Assembly (NCBI GenBank): GCA_019739335.1
Contig: CP073261.1
Location: forward strand, 248,001 to 312,000
Direction of reading: 5' to 3'
DNA from: Erythrobacter sp.
GTDB taxonomy: Bacteria; Pseudomonadota; Alphaproteobacteria; Sphingomonadales; Sphingomonadaceae
Length of the DNA: 64,000 bases
Shown: positions 35,329 to 44,452 of the stretch, piece by piece
How positions within the stretch are numbered: position 1 is the stretch's first letter
Layout of the letters: every line of letters begins with the position of its first letter
Program-made: the position numbers and the translations under genes
Notes under the pieces: generated by a model
Databases searched by the model: none
What the model saw: only the letters and a program-made list of their open reading frames with translations
Told to the model about the DNA's origin: nothing

Positions 35329-36747
35329 TTGCCAGCCACGCAGGAACTGATCTCGTTCGAACCCGCGACCGGCGCCGAATTGTGGCGCGGAGCGCATGGT
35401 AGTGTGAACCGGATCGTGGCCCGCGCACGCGAAGCCTGGCCGCAATGGGCGGCCCTACCGCTCGCCAACCGGATGGAGCTGCTCCGACGCTTCGTCAACG
35501 AAGTGCGTGCCGATCAGGAAGACTTTGCGAAGCTGATCGCGCGCGAGACCGGCAAGCCGCTTTGGGAAGCGCGTACCGAGGTGGAAGCGGTAATGGCCAA
35601 GGTGGATATCTCCATCAGCGCCTATGCCGAACGCACCGGCCAGCGCAAGCTGGACAGCGCCCTCCAAGGAACGAGCGCATTGCGGCACAAGCCGCATGGG
35701 GTGATGGCCGTGCTTGGCCCTTACAATTTCCCCGCGCACCTGCCCAACGGCCACATGGTTCCGGCCCTGCTCGCAGGCAATGCGGTAATTCTCAAGCCAT
35801 CGGAAAAGACCCCGGCGGTGGGCGAACGGCTGGTGGAACTGTTCAACCGCGCGGGTATCCCCGAAGGTGTGGTCCAGTTGCTGATCGGCGGGCCGGAAGA
35901 AGGCAAGGCGCTGGTCGCGCACGACGACATCAACGGCGTGCTGTTCACCGGCTCGGCGCAGGTCGGCATTGCGATCAACAAGAAGCTGGCCAGCGATCCG
36001 GGCAAGATCCTGGCGCTGGAAATGGGCGGCAACAATCCGATCGTGGTGTGGGACACGCCGAGTATCGTCGATGCTGCCACATTGGTGGTGCAGAGCGCCT
36101 TCACCACCGCCGGGCAGCGTTGCACTGCCGCGCGGCGGATGATCGTCAAGGCGAGCATGTACGACGAAGTAGTCGCCGAAGTGCGCAAGCTGGCCGACCG
36201 CATCATCGTCGGCGCGCCGTTTGACGAGCCCGCCCCGTTCATGGGCCCGGTGATCGACAACCGCACCGCCGACCAGTTGACCGAAAGCTTCGTCTACCTG
36301 CTCTCGCATGGCGGCAAGGCGATCAAGCATATGCGCCGCTTGCAGGACGACCTGCCGTTCCTGACCCCGGCGATCATCGACACTACTGCCATGGCCGACC
36401 GCCCCGATGTCGAGCTGTTCGGACCGCTGTTGCAGGTCATCAAGGTGGACGATTTCGACGCCGCGATTGCCGAAGCCAATGCCACCCGGTTCGGCCTGTC
36501 GGCATCGCTGATCGGCGGCACGCCGCAGCAGTACAACCGCTTCTGGGCCAATATCCGCGCCGGGATCGTCAACTGGAACCGCCCGACCAATGGCGCATCT
36601 TCCGCCGCGCCGTTCGGCGGGATCGGTTATTCGGGCAACCATCGCCCGGCGGCCTTCTACGCGGCGGATTACTGCGCCTATCCGGTTACCAGCACCGAGG
36701 TGGTGCAACCGCGCGCGAGCGTGGGCGTTGGGTTTACGGGCAGTTAA
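35329..36747 (+). CDS. astD: Succinylglutamate-semialdehyde dehydrogenase AstD-like
   Basis: 472 residues from a TTG at 35329 (LPATQELISFEPATGAELW); TAAGGAG lies about 33 nt upstream and no ATG fits. Aldehyde dehydrogenase superfamily, closest in pattern to AstD: RHKPHGVMAVLGPYNFPAHL, PNGHMVPALLAGNAVILKP, catalytic Glu in LALEMGGNNP and catalytic Cys in TAGQRCTAARRM. It oxidises N-succinylglutamate semialdehyde in arginine catabolism. None of astABCE is in the window, so it may serve another pathway here. Confidence 0.88.
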   Translation: MPATQELISFEPATGAELWRGAHGSVNRIVARAREAWPQWAALPLANRMELLRRFVNEVRADQEDFAKLIARETGKPLWEARTEVEAVMAKVDISISAYAERTGQRKLDSALQGTSALRHKPHGVMAVLGPYNFPAHLPNGHMVPALLAGNAVILKPSEKTPAVGERLVELFNRAGIPEGVVQLLIGGPEEGKALVAHDDINGVLFTGSAQVGIAINKKLASDPGKILALEMGGNNPIVVWDTPSIVDAATLVVQSAFTTAGQRCTAARRMIVKASMYDEVVAEVRKLADRIIVGAPFDEPAPFMGPVIDNRTADQLTESFVYLLSHGGKAIKHMRRLQDDLPFLTPAIIDTTAMADRPDVELFGPLLQVIKVDDFDAAIAEANATRFGLSASLIGGTPQQYNRFWANIRAGIVNWNRPTNGASSAAPFGGIGYSGNHRPAAFYAADYCAYPVTSTEVVQPRASVGVGFTGS

Positions 36748-36753
36748 ACGTTT

Positions 36754-36787
36754 CAGGGCGTCCGTGCCGCTAAGCACGAACGCCCTG
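36754..36787. terminator. Inverted repeat downstream of astD
   Basis: CAGGGCGTCCGTG (36754-36766) pairs with CACGAACGCCCTG (36775-36787) with one mismatch around an 8-nt loop, seven bases after the astD stop. There is no U-tract. It is likely a terminator or transcript stabiliser. The remaining 200 bp up to rarD show no gene. Confidence 0.6.
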
Positions 36788-36986
36788 GCGCGACCCCTCA
36801 CTTACACGACCCGAAGGGGCCGCGCTGCCGTGGCGGCCCAACAGGGGGAGGCCGCCCGGAGCCGTAATTCGGCATTGTTTCTCTCTTCTGCGGAGATTTA
36901 CCCCTAGTTTAGCGCCGTCAGGCTGAACCCCGCACAACTGTTCCGAAAGCTTGCCGCTAAGCCGCCGAGCGACTAGCGGGGCCGGC

Positions 36987-37904
36987 ATGGATGGCAGGCA
37001 AACCGGGCGCGGCAGGGCGCTGCTTTATGCGCTGATGTGCCACTGCGTCTGGGGCTCGATGCCGCTCTACCTGATCCTGGTGGATAAGGTTCCGGCGCTG
37101 GAATATGTCGCCTGGCGCACGCTGTTCACGCTGCCGCTGTGCCTGTTGTTCATTTGGCGACTCGGCCAGTTCGACCAGCTCCGCGCATGCATGCGCAATC
37201 CGCGCGCCTTGCGCACCTTGGTGGCGAGTTCGGCGATGATCGCGATCAACTGGTATTTCTATGTCTGGGCGATCCAGAACGGCAATGTCTATGCCGCCAG
37301 CCTCGGCTATTACATCCTGCCGCTCAACATGATGCTGCTGGGGATGCTGTTCCTGGGCGAGCGGCTGACGCGGGTGCAGTGGCTGGCGGTGGGGCTGGCA
37401 GCTGTGGGGGTAGCGGCGCTGGCAACGGGGGCTTTCACGACGCTCTGGCTAAGCCTGCTGCTGGGAACGAGCTTCGGTATCTACGGCCTGCTGCGCAAGA
37501 CCGTGGAGGCCGGGCCGATCGTGGGACTGACAGTGGAGGGGTTCATCCTGCTGCCGCTCGTGGGGGGCTATTTGCTGTGGCTTGGCGCGGCGGGCGAAGG
37601 GCTGGCTTTCGGGCGCGACGGGCTTGAGACTTTCGCCATCGTAATGGGCGGGCCGATGACGGCGATTCCGCTGATCCTGTTCGCCAGTGCCGCGCGGGCG
37701 CTGCCCTATACGCTGATCGGCTTCCTGCAATTCATCTCGCCCACGGTGGTCTTCCTGATCGGCCTGTTCGTGTTCGGCCAGGAACTAAGCACGGAAAAGC
37801 TGGTGTGCTTCATTGCCATCTGGAGCGCGGTGGCGCTGTTCAGCTGGGATATGTGGCGCAATGCCCGCGCGGCGCGGGCAGCCGAGGCGGCGGTTCCGGT
37901 TTAG
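36987..37904 (+). CDS. rarD: EamA-family transporter RarD
   Basis: 305 residues from ATG 36987. Ten predicted membrane helices form two EamA repeats. RarD-type motifs: [57 protein letters not shown] (split) and [20 protein letters not shown]. RarD was named for chloramphenicol sensitivity but its substrate is uncertain. The stop overlaps that of pyrC by a few bases on the opposite strand. Confidence 0.9.
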   Translation: MDGRQTGRGRALLYALMCHCVWGSMPLYLILVDKVPALEYVAWRTLFTLPLCLLFIWRLGQFDQLRACMRNPRALRTLVASSAMIAINWYFYVWAIQNGNVYAASLGYYILPLNMMLLGMLFLGERLTRVQWLAVGLAAVGVAALATGAFTTLWLSLLLGTSFGIYGLLRKTVEAGPIVGLTVEGFILLPLVGGYLLWLGAAGEGLAFGRDGLETFAIVMGGPMTAIPLILFASAARALPYTLIGFLQFISPTVVFLIGLFVFGQELSTEKLVCFIAIWSAVALFSWDMWRNARAARAAEAAVPV

Positions 37905-38938
37905 TCCACAAAAGTCCAGCCGAGCGTTTCCCCGGCGTGGAAGGGCACGAGTTCGGTTCCGGCGGCGGGAATGCTGCCGGGGACGGTGCATTTGCGCTTC
38001 TCCAGCGTCACCGTGGTGTCGTTCACGGGCAAGCCGTAGAAGGCCGGGCCGTGGAGGCTGGCGAAATGTTCGAAATGCTCCAGCGCATCCTCCGCCTCGA
38101 ACACCGCGAGATAGCTTTCGAGCGCATAGGGCGCGTTGAAAATGCCCGCGCAGCCGCAGGCGCTTTCCTTGGCTTCGCGCGCGTGGGGTGCGCTGTCGGT
38201 GCCGAGGAAGAACTTGGCGCTGCCCGATGTGGCGGCGCGGCGCAGCGCCAGCCGGTGCTTTTCGCGCTTGGCGACGGGCAGGCAATAGGCGTGCGGGCGG
38301 ATGCCCCCGACCAGCATGGCGTTGCGGTTGATATGCAGGTGCTGTGGGGTGATGGTCGCGGCGACATTTGCAGGTGCTTCGGTCACGAAATCCACCGCTT
38401 CGCTGGTGGTGATGTGCTCGAACACCACCTTGAGCGTCGGCAACTCAGCCAGCAGTGGGCGCAGGACCCGCTCGATAAACACCGCCTCGCGGTCGAAAAT
38501 GTCGATCTCGGCATGGGTCACTTCGCCGTGGACGCACAGGACCATGCCGATCTCCGCCATCACTTCCAGCACGGCACGGATATTGGCGATATCGGTCACG
38601 CCGCTGTCCGAATTGGTCGTTGCACCGGCGGGGTAGAGCTTGGCGGCAGTGAACACGCCTTCGGCAAACCCACGCCGCACTTCTTCGGGGTCGATATTGT
38701 CGGTGAGATAGCAGGTCATCAGCGGAGTGAAGTCCATGTCCGCCGGCAGTGCCGCGATGATCCGTGTCCGATAGGCGCGCCCCGCCGCCACGGTTGTTAC
38801 CGGCGGCGAAAGATTGGGCATCACGATCGCGCGGGCGAACTGGCGCGCAGTGTGGCCAACCACCGCCTCCAGCATCGCGCCATCGCGCAGGTGCACGTGC
38901 CAGTCGTCGGGGCGGCGGATGGTGAGGCTCGTCGTCAT
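37901..38938 (-). CDS. pyrC: Dihydroorotase, homodimeric class II
   Basis: 345 residues from the ATG at 38938. Zinc ligands and the carboxylated Lys are all visible: [44 protein letters not shown] and [14 protein letters not shown]. This is the E. coli PyrC-type enzyme. It closes carbamoyl-aspartate to dihydroorotate in pyrimidine synthesis; pyrE lies at 58 kb. Divergent from ygfZ by about 38 bp. Confidence 0.97.
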   Translation of the reverse strand: MTTSLTIRRPDDWHVHLRDGAMLEAVVGHTARQFARAIVMPNLSPPVTTVAAGRAYRTRIIAALPADMDFTPLMTCYLTDNIDPEEVRRGFAEGVFTAAKLYPAGATTNSDSGVTDIANIRAVLEVMAEIGMVLCVHGEVTHAEIDIFDREAVFIERVLRPLLAELPTLKVVFEHITTSEAVDFVTEAPANVAATITPQHLHINRNAMLVGGIRPHAYCLPVAKREKHRLALRRAATSGSAKFFLGTDSAPHAREAKESACGCAGIFNAPYALESYLAVFEAEDALEHFEHFASLHGPAFYGLPVNDTTVTLEKRKCTVPGSIPAAGTELVPFHAGETLGWTFVD

Positions 38939-38976
38939 GCCATTGCCTATGCCGCGCCCCGCCCTATCTGTCACCC

Positions 38977-39711
38977 ATGACAATGGGCCGATTGAACAGC
39001 CGCGCCGTGGTGCGCGTTTCCCCGACCGATGCAGGCGAGGATGCCGCCGCTTTCCTCCAGGGCCTTCTCACCAACGACGTGACCGGAGCCCTCCCCGTCT
39101 ATGCCGCGCTGCTGACTGCGCAGGGCAAGGCGATGTTCGACATGATCGTGTGGCGCGACGGCGAATCGATGCTGCTCGACTGCGAGGCGGATCAGGCAGA
39201 GGCGCTGGCGAGGCGGCTGTCGCTCTATCGCCTGCGCCGCAAGCTGGAGATTGCGGTCGATCCCTTGCTGGGGGTGTTCTGGAGTCTCGATCCGGTGGAT
39301 GGCTACACTCCCGATCCGCGCCTGGCTGCGATGGGTTTCCGGCGGGTGGCCGAGTACCTCGACGGCATCGAAGCCGTCGACGAACAATACCTTGCCCACC
39401 GGCTAACCCAAGGTGTCGCGGAAGGCGTGGCGGAACAGGGCGACATCCTGTGGCTCGAAACCAATGCCGCCGAACTGGGCGGCGTCAGCTTCACCAAGGG
39501 CTGCTATATCGGGCAGGAAAACACCGCGCGGATGAACTGGCGGGCGAAGATCAACCGGCGGCTGATGGTGGTCCCGCTCGACCGCTCGGACGCAAAGCGG
39601 CGCAGGGCTGAATATCCCTCACTGGGGCTGGCAGTCGATCACTTGCGGGTGGAAGATATTCCCGCCGATCTGGTGCCGGGGTGGATGAACCTCTTCAACA
39701 GCGCGGATTAA
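38977..39711 (+). CDS. ygfZ: YgfZ/GcvT-like folate-binding Fe-S cluster repair protein
   Basis: 244 residues from ATG 38977 (another ATG two codons later). No Shine-Dalgarno is visible, so translation may be leaderless. The YgfZ hallmark KGCYIGQE appears in [17 protein letters not shown] with the essential Cys. Folate-binding domain features are at about 10-90 ([10 protein letters not shown]). It supports assembly or repair of Fe-S enzymes such as MiaB. Stop overlaps that of the convergent tetR. Confidence 0.93.
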   Translation: MTMGRLNSRAVVRVSPTDAGEDAAAFLQGLLTNDVTGALPVYAALLTAQGKAMFDMIVWRDGESMLLDCEADQAEALARRLSLYRLRRKLEIAVDPLLGVFWSLDPVDGYTPDPRLAAMGFRRVAEYLDGIEAVDEQYLAHRLTQGVAEGVAEQGDILWLETNAAELGGVSFTKGCYIGQENTARMNWRAKINRRLMVVPLDRSDAKRRRAEYPSLGLAVDHLRVEDIPADLVPGWMNLFNSAD

Positions 39712-40295
39712 CCCGCTTCCACAAAAGCGGCCACCAGCATCGCTTCCGCCCTGTCCCGCGCGACAGAGCGTTTGACGGAAAGTGATTCGGCCAGCTGTTC
39801 TCCCAGCAGGGCATCGCCCAACGCCAGCAGCACCAGCGTGAAGGTCGTCTCGTGCATCCGCATGTCGGCGCCCGCGTGGGTTTCCTCGGGCTGCAGGTCA
39901 TGCACCAGCGCGTGGATCGTCTCGACAATCGGATCGAGCGCATCCTCGTTGCCCGAGGCGAGCATCCAGCTCGCCAACGGCCCCCCGCCCTCTCGCCCGA
40001 AGGCGTCGAAAGTCAGATCCACCACTTCGCGAGGGCTACCGATTCCGGCCCGCGTGGCACGCACGGCGTCGCCGATCGAATCGCAAACCGTGCGCGCAAG
40101 GTGCCCGGCCAATTCCTTCTGCAAACCGGAGGCACTGCCGAAATGGTGGAGCAGGTTGGCATGGGTGCGCCCGATTCGCGCTGCTACCGCCTTCAGCGTC
40201 ACCGCCTGCGGCCCCGCTTCGATCAGCAGCGCGCGCGCGGCGCCCAAGGCGGCAGAACGGCTCTCTTCGGGGCTCAGGCGCTTTCTTATTGACAT
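39708..40295 (-). CDS. TetR-family transcriptional regulator
   Basis: 195 residues from the ATG at 40295. The N-terminal helix-turn-helix reads ALGAARALLIEAGPQAVTLK then AAVARIGRTHANLLHHFGS-like sequence (VAARIGRTHANLLHHFG), a classic TetR domain. The ligand-binding C-terminus is unrecognised. A 14-bp palindrome overlaps its start codon, and the divergent diiron-type hydrolase gene starts 61 bp away, so it probably represses itself and perhaps that neighbour. Confidence 0.9.
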   Translation of the reverse strand: MSIRKRLSPEESRSAALGAARALLIEAGPQAVTLKAVAARIGRTHANLLHHFGSASGLQKELAGHLARTVCDSIGDAVRATRAGIGSPREVVDLTFDAFGREGGGPLASWMLASGNEDALDPIVETIHALVHDLQPEETHAGADMRMHETTFTLVLLALGDALLGEQLAESLSVKRSVARDRAEAMLVAAFVEAG

Positions 40296-40303
40296 GAGTG
40301 TCA
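40290..40303. promoter_or_regulatory. Candidate TetR operator palindrome
   Basis: TGACA-TGAG-TGTCA has perfect 5-bp arms and overlaps the tetR start codon, in the divergent region with the 40356 gene. Position and symmetry suggest autorepression; the sequence is otherwise unproven. Confidence 0.6.
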
Positions 40304-40355
40304 GTTCATCCCATCTTGCTGCCGTCGGACACACCACAGGCAATCGGACACGTCT

Positions 40356-41252
40356 ATGACCGCCCACCCCCACTGGCAAGCGAGCACCCCCGTCGATCAT
40401 GCGCTGACAGTGCGCGACCGCCGCTTTGCGCGAGACCAGCGCCGCCAGCGCGGAGTCGATCCCGTGGCTTCGGCGTGGTTCGCAGCCCTCTCCGCCAGCT
40501 TCCCTCGCGGGGAAGCGATGTTCATCGACGCAGTGAAGGCGCACCGCGAGGGTGTGCCCGAGCAACTGGCCACCGAGATCCGCGATTTCATCCGCCAGGA
40601 AGTGAACCATTCGCGCGAGCATATCGCATTTAATCGCGCGGTGGAGGAAGCCGGGTACGATCTCACCGAAATTGACGCGCGGGTGAAGGGTCTTGTCGCG
40701 GATACCCAGGCCGCGCCCGCCATTGTCCAGCTCGCGATCACCTGTGCGCTTGAACATTTCACCGCCATGTTCGCGCATCAGTTCCTCAAGAATCCCTCCT
40801 CGCTCGCCACCGCAGGCATGGGCGATCCGCAGCTATGGCTTTGGCACGCGGTCGAAGAAATCGAGCACAAGGCGGTCGCCTACGACACCTTCCTCCACGC
40901 CACCCGCAACTGGAGCGCGGCCAAGCGCTGGCGGATGCGCTCGATCATCATGGTGCTGGTCACTTTCCGCTTCCTGAAGAACCGCACCAGCGACGCGCTG
41001 GAACTGCTGGCGCAGGATGGCATTACCGGCTGGCGCGCCAAGCGGGGCGTGTTCGCCTACCTGTTCGGCAAGCCCGGCATCCTGCGCAAGATATTCCCCG
41101 CCTGGCTCGGCTACTTCCGCCCAGGCTTCCACCCGTGGGACCACGATGACCGCCACCTGATCGCGCATTGGGATGGCGAGCAGGCGGCGGTGGCGCATGG
41201 TCCGGTTCAGGCGGCCACCGGGCACTCCATGGTCGCAGCGCCGGGAAGCTGA
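40356..41252 (+). CDS. Putative metal-dependent hydrolase (PF10118-like)
   Basis: 298 residues. A four-helix, carboxylate/His-rich core resembling predicted metal-dependent hydrolases: FIRQEVNHSREHIAFN, CALEHFTAMFAHQFL and WHAVEEIEHKAVAYDTFL, giving repeated E-x-x-H pairs like a diiron site. Two hydrophobic stretches (about 190-215 and around 245) could touch the membrane. The substrate is unknown. Divergent from tetR across an operator-like palindrome. Its last 46 bases overlap the convergent acetyltransferase gene. Confidence 0.82.
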   Translation: MTAHPHWQASTPVDHALTVRDRRFARDQRRQRGVDPVASAWFAALSASFPRGEAMFIDAVKAHREGVPEQLATEIRDFIRQEVNHSREHIAFNRAVEEAGYDLTEIDARVKGLVADTQAAPAIVQLAITCALEHFTAMFAHQFLKNPSSLATAGMGDPQLWLWHAVEEIEHKAVAYDTFLHATRNWSAAKRWRMRSIIMVLVTFRFLKNRTSDALELLAQDGITGWRAKRGVFAYLFGKPGILRKIFPAWLGYFRPGFHPWDHDDRHLIAHWDGEQAAVAHGPVQAATGHSMVAAPGS

Positions 41253-41755
41253 CGCCGGTAGCGGCGAGCCAAAAGCACTTCGCCGTTGCGTGCCATGCAG
41301 CGCGTCGGGGAAAGCTCGCCCGTTGCAACAAAGCCCGCGCTGCGCAACACCTTGCCACTGGCAATATTTTCCAGGTAGTGACCTGATTCGATGCACGGAA
41401 TTCCAAGCGCATCGGCCAGTGCCACGATGCCGCGCACAGCTTCTGCTCCGTACCCGCGCCTATGCCACTCGCGCCCCAGCCAGAAGCCGAGTTGATGGAC
41501 ACCGGACGGGTTCGGTCGCAGTCCGATATTGCCGATGACAGGCGCGCCCAACTTTCCGGGCACGGTAATGGCCAGGCGGATTTCACCTTCGGCCAGAACC
41601 GACTGGCAATGCGCGCGGGCAAGTTCCTCAGTGTAGGGCCAAGGCGCATTCGCCAGCATCCGCACCACATCGAAATCGCCGAGGCAGGACAGGACCTCTG
41701 GCCAATCCTCCTCGAATATAGGCCGCAGGAACAGCCGCTGGGTACGCATGAACAT
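41207..41755 (-). CDS. GNAT-family N-acetyltransferase (RimJ/RimL-like)
   Basis: 182 residues from the ATG at 41755 (GGGAGAA upstream; a second ATG two codons in). It has the GNAT acetyl-CoA fold: TQRLFLRPIFEEDWPEVLSC, IGNIGLRPNPSGVHQLGFWL, GREWHRRGYGAEAVRGIV with the Q/R-x-x-G-x-G/A loop, and ENIASGKVLRSAGF. It resembles ribosomal-protein acetyltransferases but the target is unknown. It overlaps the 40356 gene by 46 bp tail to tail, unusual in this window. Confidence 0.88.
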   Translation of the reverse strand: MFMRTQRLFLRPIFEEDWPEVLSCLGDFDVVRMLANAPWPYTEELARAHCQSVLAEGEIRLAITVPGKLGAPVIGNIGLRPNPSGVHQLGFWLGREWHRRGYGAEAVRGIVALADALGIPCIESGHYLENIASGKVLRSAGFVATGELSPTRCMARNGEVLLARRYRRQLPGAATMECPVAA

Positions 41756-41827
41756 GGGTATTCTCCCTCATGCCGGGTGCCCGCCTCCAGTGGACAGCCG
41801 GTGTGTCAAAACAGCGAAAGGAGAATC

Positions 41828-41856
41828 AAAAAAGGAGACGGGGCGGGCCCATCTCC
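41828..41856 (-). terminator. Rho-independent terminator of rplU-rpmA
   Basis: Read on the minus strand, GGAGATGGGCCCGCCCCGTCTCC folds with GGAGA/TCTCC and inner G-C pairs and ends in TTTTTT. It lies 72 bp past the rpmA stop. A further AAGGGC/GCCCTT pairing with CCACC/GGTGG inside it lies nearer the stop (41888-41914). Confidence 0.75.
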
Positions 41857-41927
41857 TTCCAGCTTTCCGGACATCAGGTTCCGGAAGGGCCCACCACGGT
41901 GGATGAGCCCTTTATCGGTTCATCCGG

Positions 41928-42197
41928 TTATTCGGCAGCTTGCGCCATCGCGTCTACCGACACGTATTTGCGGCCTTGCTTCCCATCGTGGAATCGCACG
42001 AGGCCGGCTTCGAGCGCGAAAAGCGTGTGGTCCTTGCCCATGCCGACATTGACGCCGGGATAGAACTTGGTGCCGCGCTGGCGCACGATAATGTTGCCCG
42101 GAATCACTTCCTGGCTGCCGAACTTCTTCACACCAAGGCGACGACCGGCCGAATCGCGACCGTTGCGCGACGAACCGCCAGCTTTTTTATGTGCCAT
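41928..42197 (-). CDS. rpmA: 50S ribosomal protein L27
   Basis: 89 residues, full length. It has the L27 N-terminus [21 protein letters not shown] and [29 protein letters not shown] (conserved pieces). It sits near the peptidyl-transferase centre of the 50S subunit. It follows rplU by 42 bp, the universal L21-L27 pair. There is no N-terminal cleavage extension of the Firmicutes type. Confidence 0.99.
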   Translation of the reverse strand: MAHKKAGGSSRNGRDSAGRRLGVKKFGSQEVIPGNIIVRQRGTKFYPGVNVGMGKDHTLFALEAGLVRFHDGKQGRKYVSVDAMAQAAE

Positions 42198-42239
42198 TGT
42201 GTACTACTCCGTCTTCATCTGCTGCCGGACTGGCCGGGA

Positions 42240-42719
42240 TTATTCGCTGTCGGTAGCCTTGGCGGCCTTCTTGGCCGGGGCCTTCTTGGCGGCGGGCTTC
42301 TTGGCCGGAGCCTTTGCTTCCGCAGCGTCCTTCACCGGTGCCGCCTTGTGCGTTTCGGCAGCGGCAGGCTCTTCCGACGTGTCCTTCACCGCAGCGGCCT
42401 TTTTCGGGGCAGCCTTCTTGGCTTCACCAACGCCCACGATGCGCAGCAGGGTTAGCTGCTGGCGGTGGCCCGCCTTGCGGCGATAGTTGTGGCGGCGACG
42501 CTTCTTGAAAACGATCACCTTCTCGCTCTTGGCCTGGGCAATCACTTCGGCCGAAACCGTGATCTTGGAGGCATCGGCCAGATCGTCGCCTTCACCGGCG
42601 AGCAAAACATCGTTGAGCACGATCGTATCGCCGGCTTCACCCGCCAGCTTCTCGACCGCGATCTTGTCTCCTTCGGCGACGCGATATTGCTTGCCGCCCG
42701 TGCGCACTACTGCGAACAT
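42240..42719 (-). CDS. rplU: 50S ribosomal protein L21 with extended C-terminal tail
   Basis: 159 residues from the ATG at 42719 ([14 protein letters not shown], the canonical start); an ATG at 42734 would add METNT. The core is about 1-103 ([20 protein letters not shown]). A tail of about 55 residues, Lys/Ala/Pro-rich ([17 protein letters not shown]), follows, as in several sphingomonads and resembling histone-like tails; E. coli L21 has only 103 residues. It binds 23S rRNA early in 50S assembly. Its leader contains a terminator-like hairpin. Confidence 0.98.
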   Translation of the reverse strand: MFAVVRTGGKQYRVAEGDKIAVEKLAGEAGDTIVLNDVLLAGEGDDLADASKITVSAEVIAQAKSEKVIVFKKRRRHNYRRKAGHRQQLTLLRIVGVGEAKKAAPKKAAAVKDTSEEPAAAETHKAAPVKDAAEAKAPAKKPAAKKAPAKKAAKATDSE

Positions 42720-42774
42720 GGTGTTCGTTTCCATTTATCCGGTGTTCCCGCACCCGGAAAACCGGGGCAACAAC

Positions 42775-42800
42775 AAAAAAGGGCGCCCGAGGGGGGCACC
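42775..42800 (-). promoter_or_regulatory. Terminator-like hairpin in the rplU leader (possible attenuator)
   Basis: On the minus strand GGTGCCC pairs with GGGCGCC (one U-G) around a short loop and is followed by TTTTTT, 56 nt before the rplU ATG. The upstream gene is divergent, so the hairpin can only act on transcripts that start within the rplU leader. A second stem, CCCCGG-TTTT-CCGGG, lies between it and the start. Confidence 0.5.
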
Positions 42801-42915
42801 GTCAAGAACGCCGCCGTTAAGCCAAGCTCCCGTGGCTGTCAACTCCCCGATGCGTGGCAGAGTGTCCATTTGTGCGCTGGATTGCGCCGATGCCACGATG
42901 TAGGGCGAGCGGGTA

Positions 42916-43419
42916 ATGATCCAAGCGCGCTTGCCTCTCCTCGCCCTGCTGCTGCCTTTGGCAGCCTGCGCCAGCCCGAGTGCAGAATACCCTTCACTTG
43001 CGGTCCGCGATGCCGAGCGGTGGACCGGCACGATGGCAGCGGGCGAGGCAGAGCCTTACGTCCCCGTCCCGCCGGGCGTCCCGACGCTCGAACGCGCTGC
43101 ACAACTGGTGACGGAAGCCCGCAGCCTGCATGCCGAATTCCTCGCCGCCGCACCAAATGTGCGGAGCCGGGTATCAGCCGCGCAAGGAGCGAGCGTGGGA
43201 AGCGACAGTTGGGCCGTGGCGCAGGTGGCCGTGGCCGATCTCGAAGCGCGGCGCAGCCGGGTGATGGTGGCGCTGGCCGATCTGGACCTGATCTATGCCG
43301 AGACATCGAACGCGGGCGAGGCAATTGCCCCGGTGGCTGACGAGCGCGATGCCGTTGCGGCCATGGTGGAGGAAGAAAGCGCGCTGATCGCAGACTTGTT
43401 GGCCCGACTGGCGCGATAA
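42916..43419 (+). CDS. Conserved hypothetical lipoprotein
   Basis: 167 residues. Lipobox LAAC with Cys18 (MIQARLPLLALLLPLAAC). The mature protein is mostly helical and Ala/Glu-rich (ARSLHAEFLAAAPNVRSRVS, QVAVADLEARRSRVMVALAD), with no known domain. Probably periplasmic and membrane anchored. Monocistronic, divergent from rplU. Confidence 0.75.
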   Translation: MIQARLPLLALLLPLAACASPSAEYPSLAVRDAERWTGTMAAGEAEPYVPVPPGVPTLERAAQLVTEARSLHAEFLAAAPNVRSRVSAAQGASVGSDSWAVAQVAVADLEARRSRVMVALADLDLIYAETSNAGEAIAPVADERDAVAAMVEEESALIADLLARLAR

Positions 43420-43497
43420 ACGGCAACGCGCGGAACCCGTTTTACCGGACTCCGCGCGCGCGTGAGGGGAGCGGCTGAGGGGAGGATCGAGTTCCCG

Positions 43498-43929
43498 TCA
43501 GACCAGCGCGGCGATTACCACCACGACAATTCCCCAGACGAAGATGAGTGTCGGCAGGATCAGCACCTGGACCGTGGCGTCACGTGCAGTGGTGCGGCCA
43601 TAGGCGGTCATGATCCCGTTCTGCCGGAAGCGGTCCCAGGTGCTCGCCTTGCTCGTCGTAGGGGGTGCGAGCCGGGTCCAAACCAGCGGCAGGCCGAAAA
43701 AGCCGACGATGAACAGCGCAATCACCGCCAGCGGAATCGCCAGTTCGAGATGGGTAAAAGTCACCGCCATCAGTGCCACGAAGCCGAGGTAAAATCCCGC
43801 CGTGGCGACAAACAGACCGGTCGGCAGTTCGAATGTCCGGTCCGTCGGCGCCTGTCGTGTGACAGCAGGAAGCTGCACGTGAATATCGGCGCTAAGGGCA
43901 ATCTGCTCGCGGGTAAGTTGTTCGGCCAT
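43498..43929 (-). CDS. Small three-helix membrane protein
   Basis: 143 residues from the ATG at 43929, with AAGGAG about 8 nt upstream. The N-terminal 40 residues are soluble. Hydrophobic segments follow at about 42-62 (FVATAGFYLGFVALMAV), 66-88 (AIPLAVIALFIVGFFGLPLV) and 118-142 (VQVLILPTLIFVWGIVVVVI). A family is not recognised. It stands alone between a lipoprotein gene and moaE. Confidence 0.75.
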   Translation of the reverse strand: MAEQLTREQIALSADIHVQLPAVTRQAPTDRTFELPTGLFVATAGFYLGFVALMAVTFTHLELAIPLAVIALFIVGFFGLPLVWTRLAPPTTSKASTWDRFRQNGIMTAYGRTTARDATVQVLILPTLIFVWGIVVVVIAALV

Positions 43930-44001
43930 CGGAAAGCTCCTTCCAGTTGCAGAAGGATTGCCGCGAATCGACGGCGCGAACCTTGATCCCCGTCAAATGA
44001 G

Positions 44002-44451
44002 CTATTTTTCCCAGCGGGCGAGATCGCGGTGATCGTCCTCGCGCGGCTCGATCCAGTGCCAGCCGTCTCCCCGCTTCTCGCGCTTCCAGAACCAGCTGTC
44101 CGACTTCAGGTGATCCATGCAAAAGTCTACCGCATAGATCGCCCCGCGCCGATGCTTTGCGCAGGCCGATACCAGCACGATCGGCTCACCAGGGTGCATT
44201 ATCCCCGCTCGGTGGACAAGCAGCAGTCCCATCAGCGCGAATCGATCCACCGCTGCCATAGCTAGTCGCTCCATCGCGGGCAGTGTCATGCGTTCGTAGT
44301 GAATCAACTCGAGCGCCTCGACATCTGCGTCCCCGCGCACTTCGCCAACGAATGTGCAGACCCCACCAAGACCCGGATGGGCATTGGTGAATGGTCCGAC
44401 GAAGGCGCCCGGATTGAACGGCGAATCGAGCAGGCGGACGGTGATCGCCAT
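44002..44451 (-). CDS. moaE: Molybdopterin synthase catalytic subunit MoaE
   Basis: 149 residues from the ATG at 44451, one base after the moaD stop. MoaE motifs: VCTFVGEVRGDADVEALELIH, YERMTLPAMERLA, LLVHRAGIMHPGEPIVLVS, and the active-site region AKHRRGAIYAVDFCMDHLKS plus FWKREKRGDGWHWIE. With MoaD it converts cyclic pyranopterin monophosphate to molybdopterin. Last gene of the folB-to-moaE run. Confidence 0.96.
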   Translation of the reverse strand: MAITVRLLDSPFNPGAFVGPFTNAHPGLGGVCTFVGEVRGDADVEALELIHYERMTLPAMERLAMAAVDRFALMGLLLVHRAGIMHPGEPIVLVSACAKHRRGAIYAVDFCMDHLKSDSWFWKREKRGDGWHWIEPREDDHRDLARWEK

Positions 44452-44452
44452 G

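Noticed and set aside
35329-36747. Arginine succinyltransferase operon
   Set aside because: Only the AstD-like dehydrogenase is present; no astA, B, C or E in the window.
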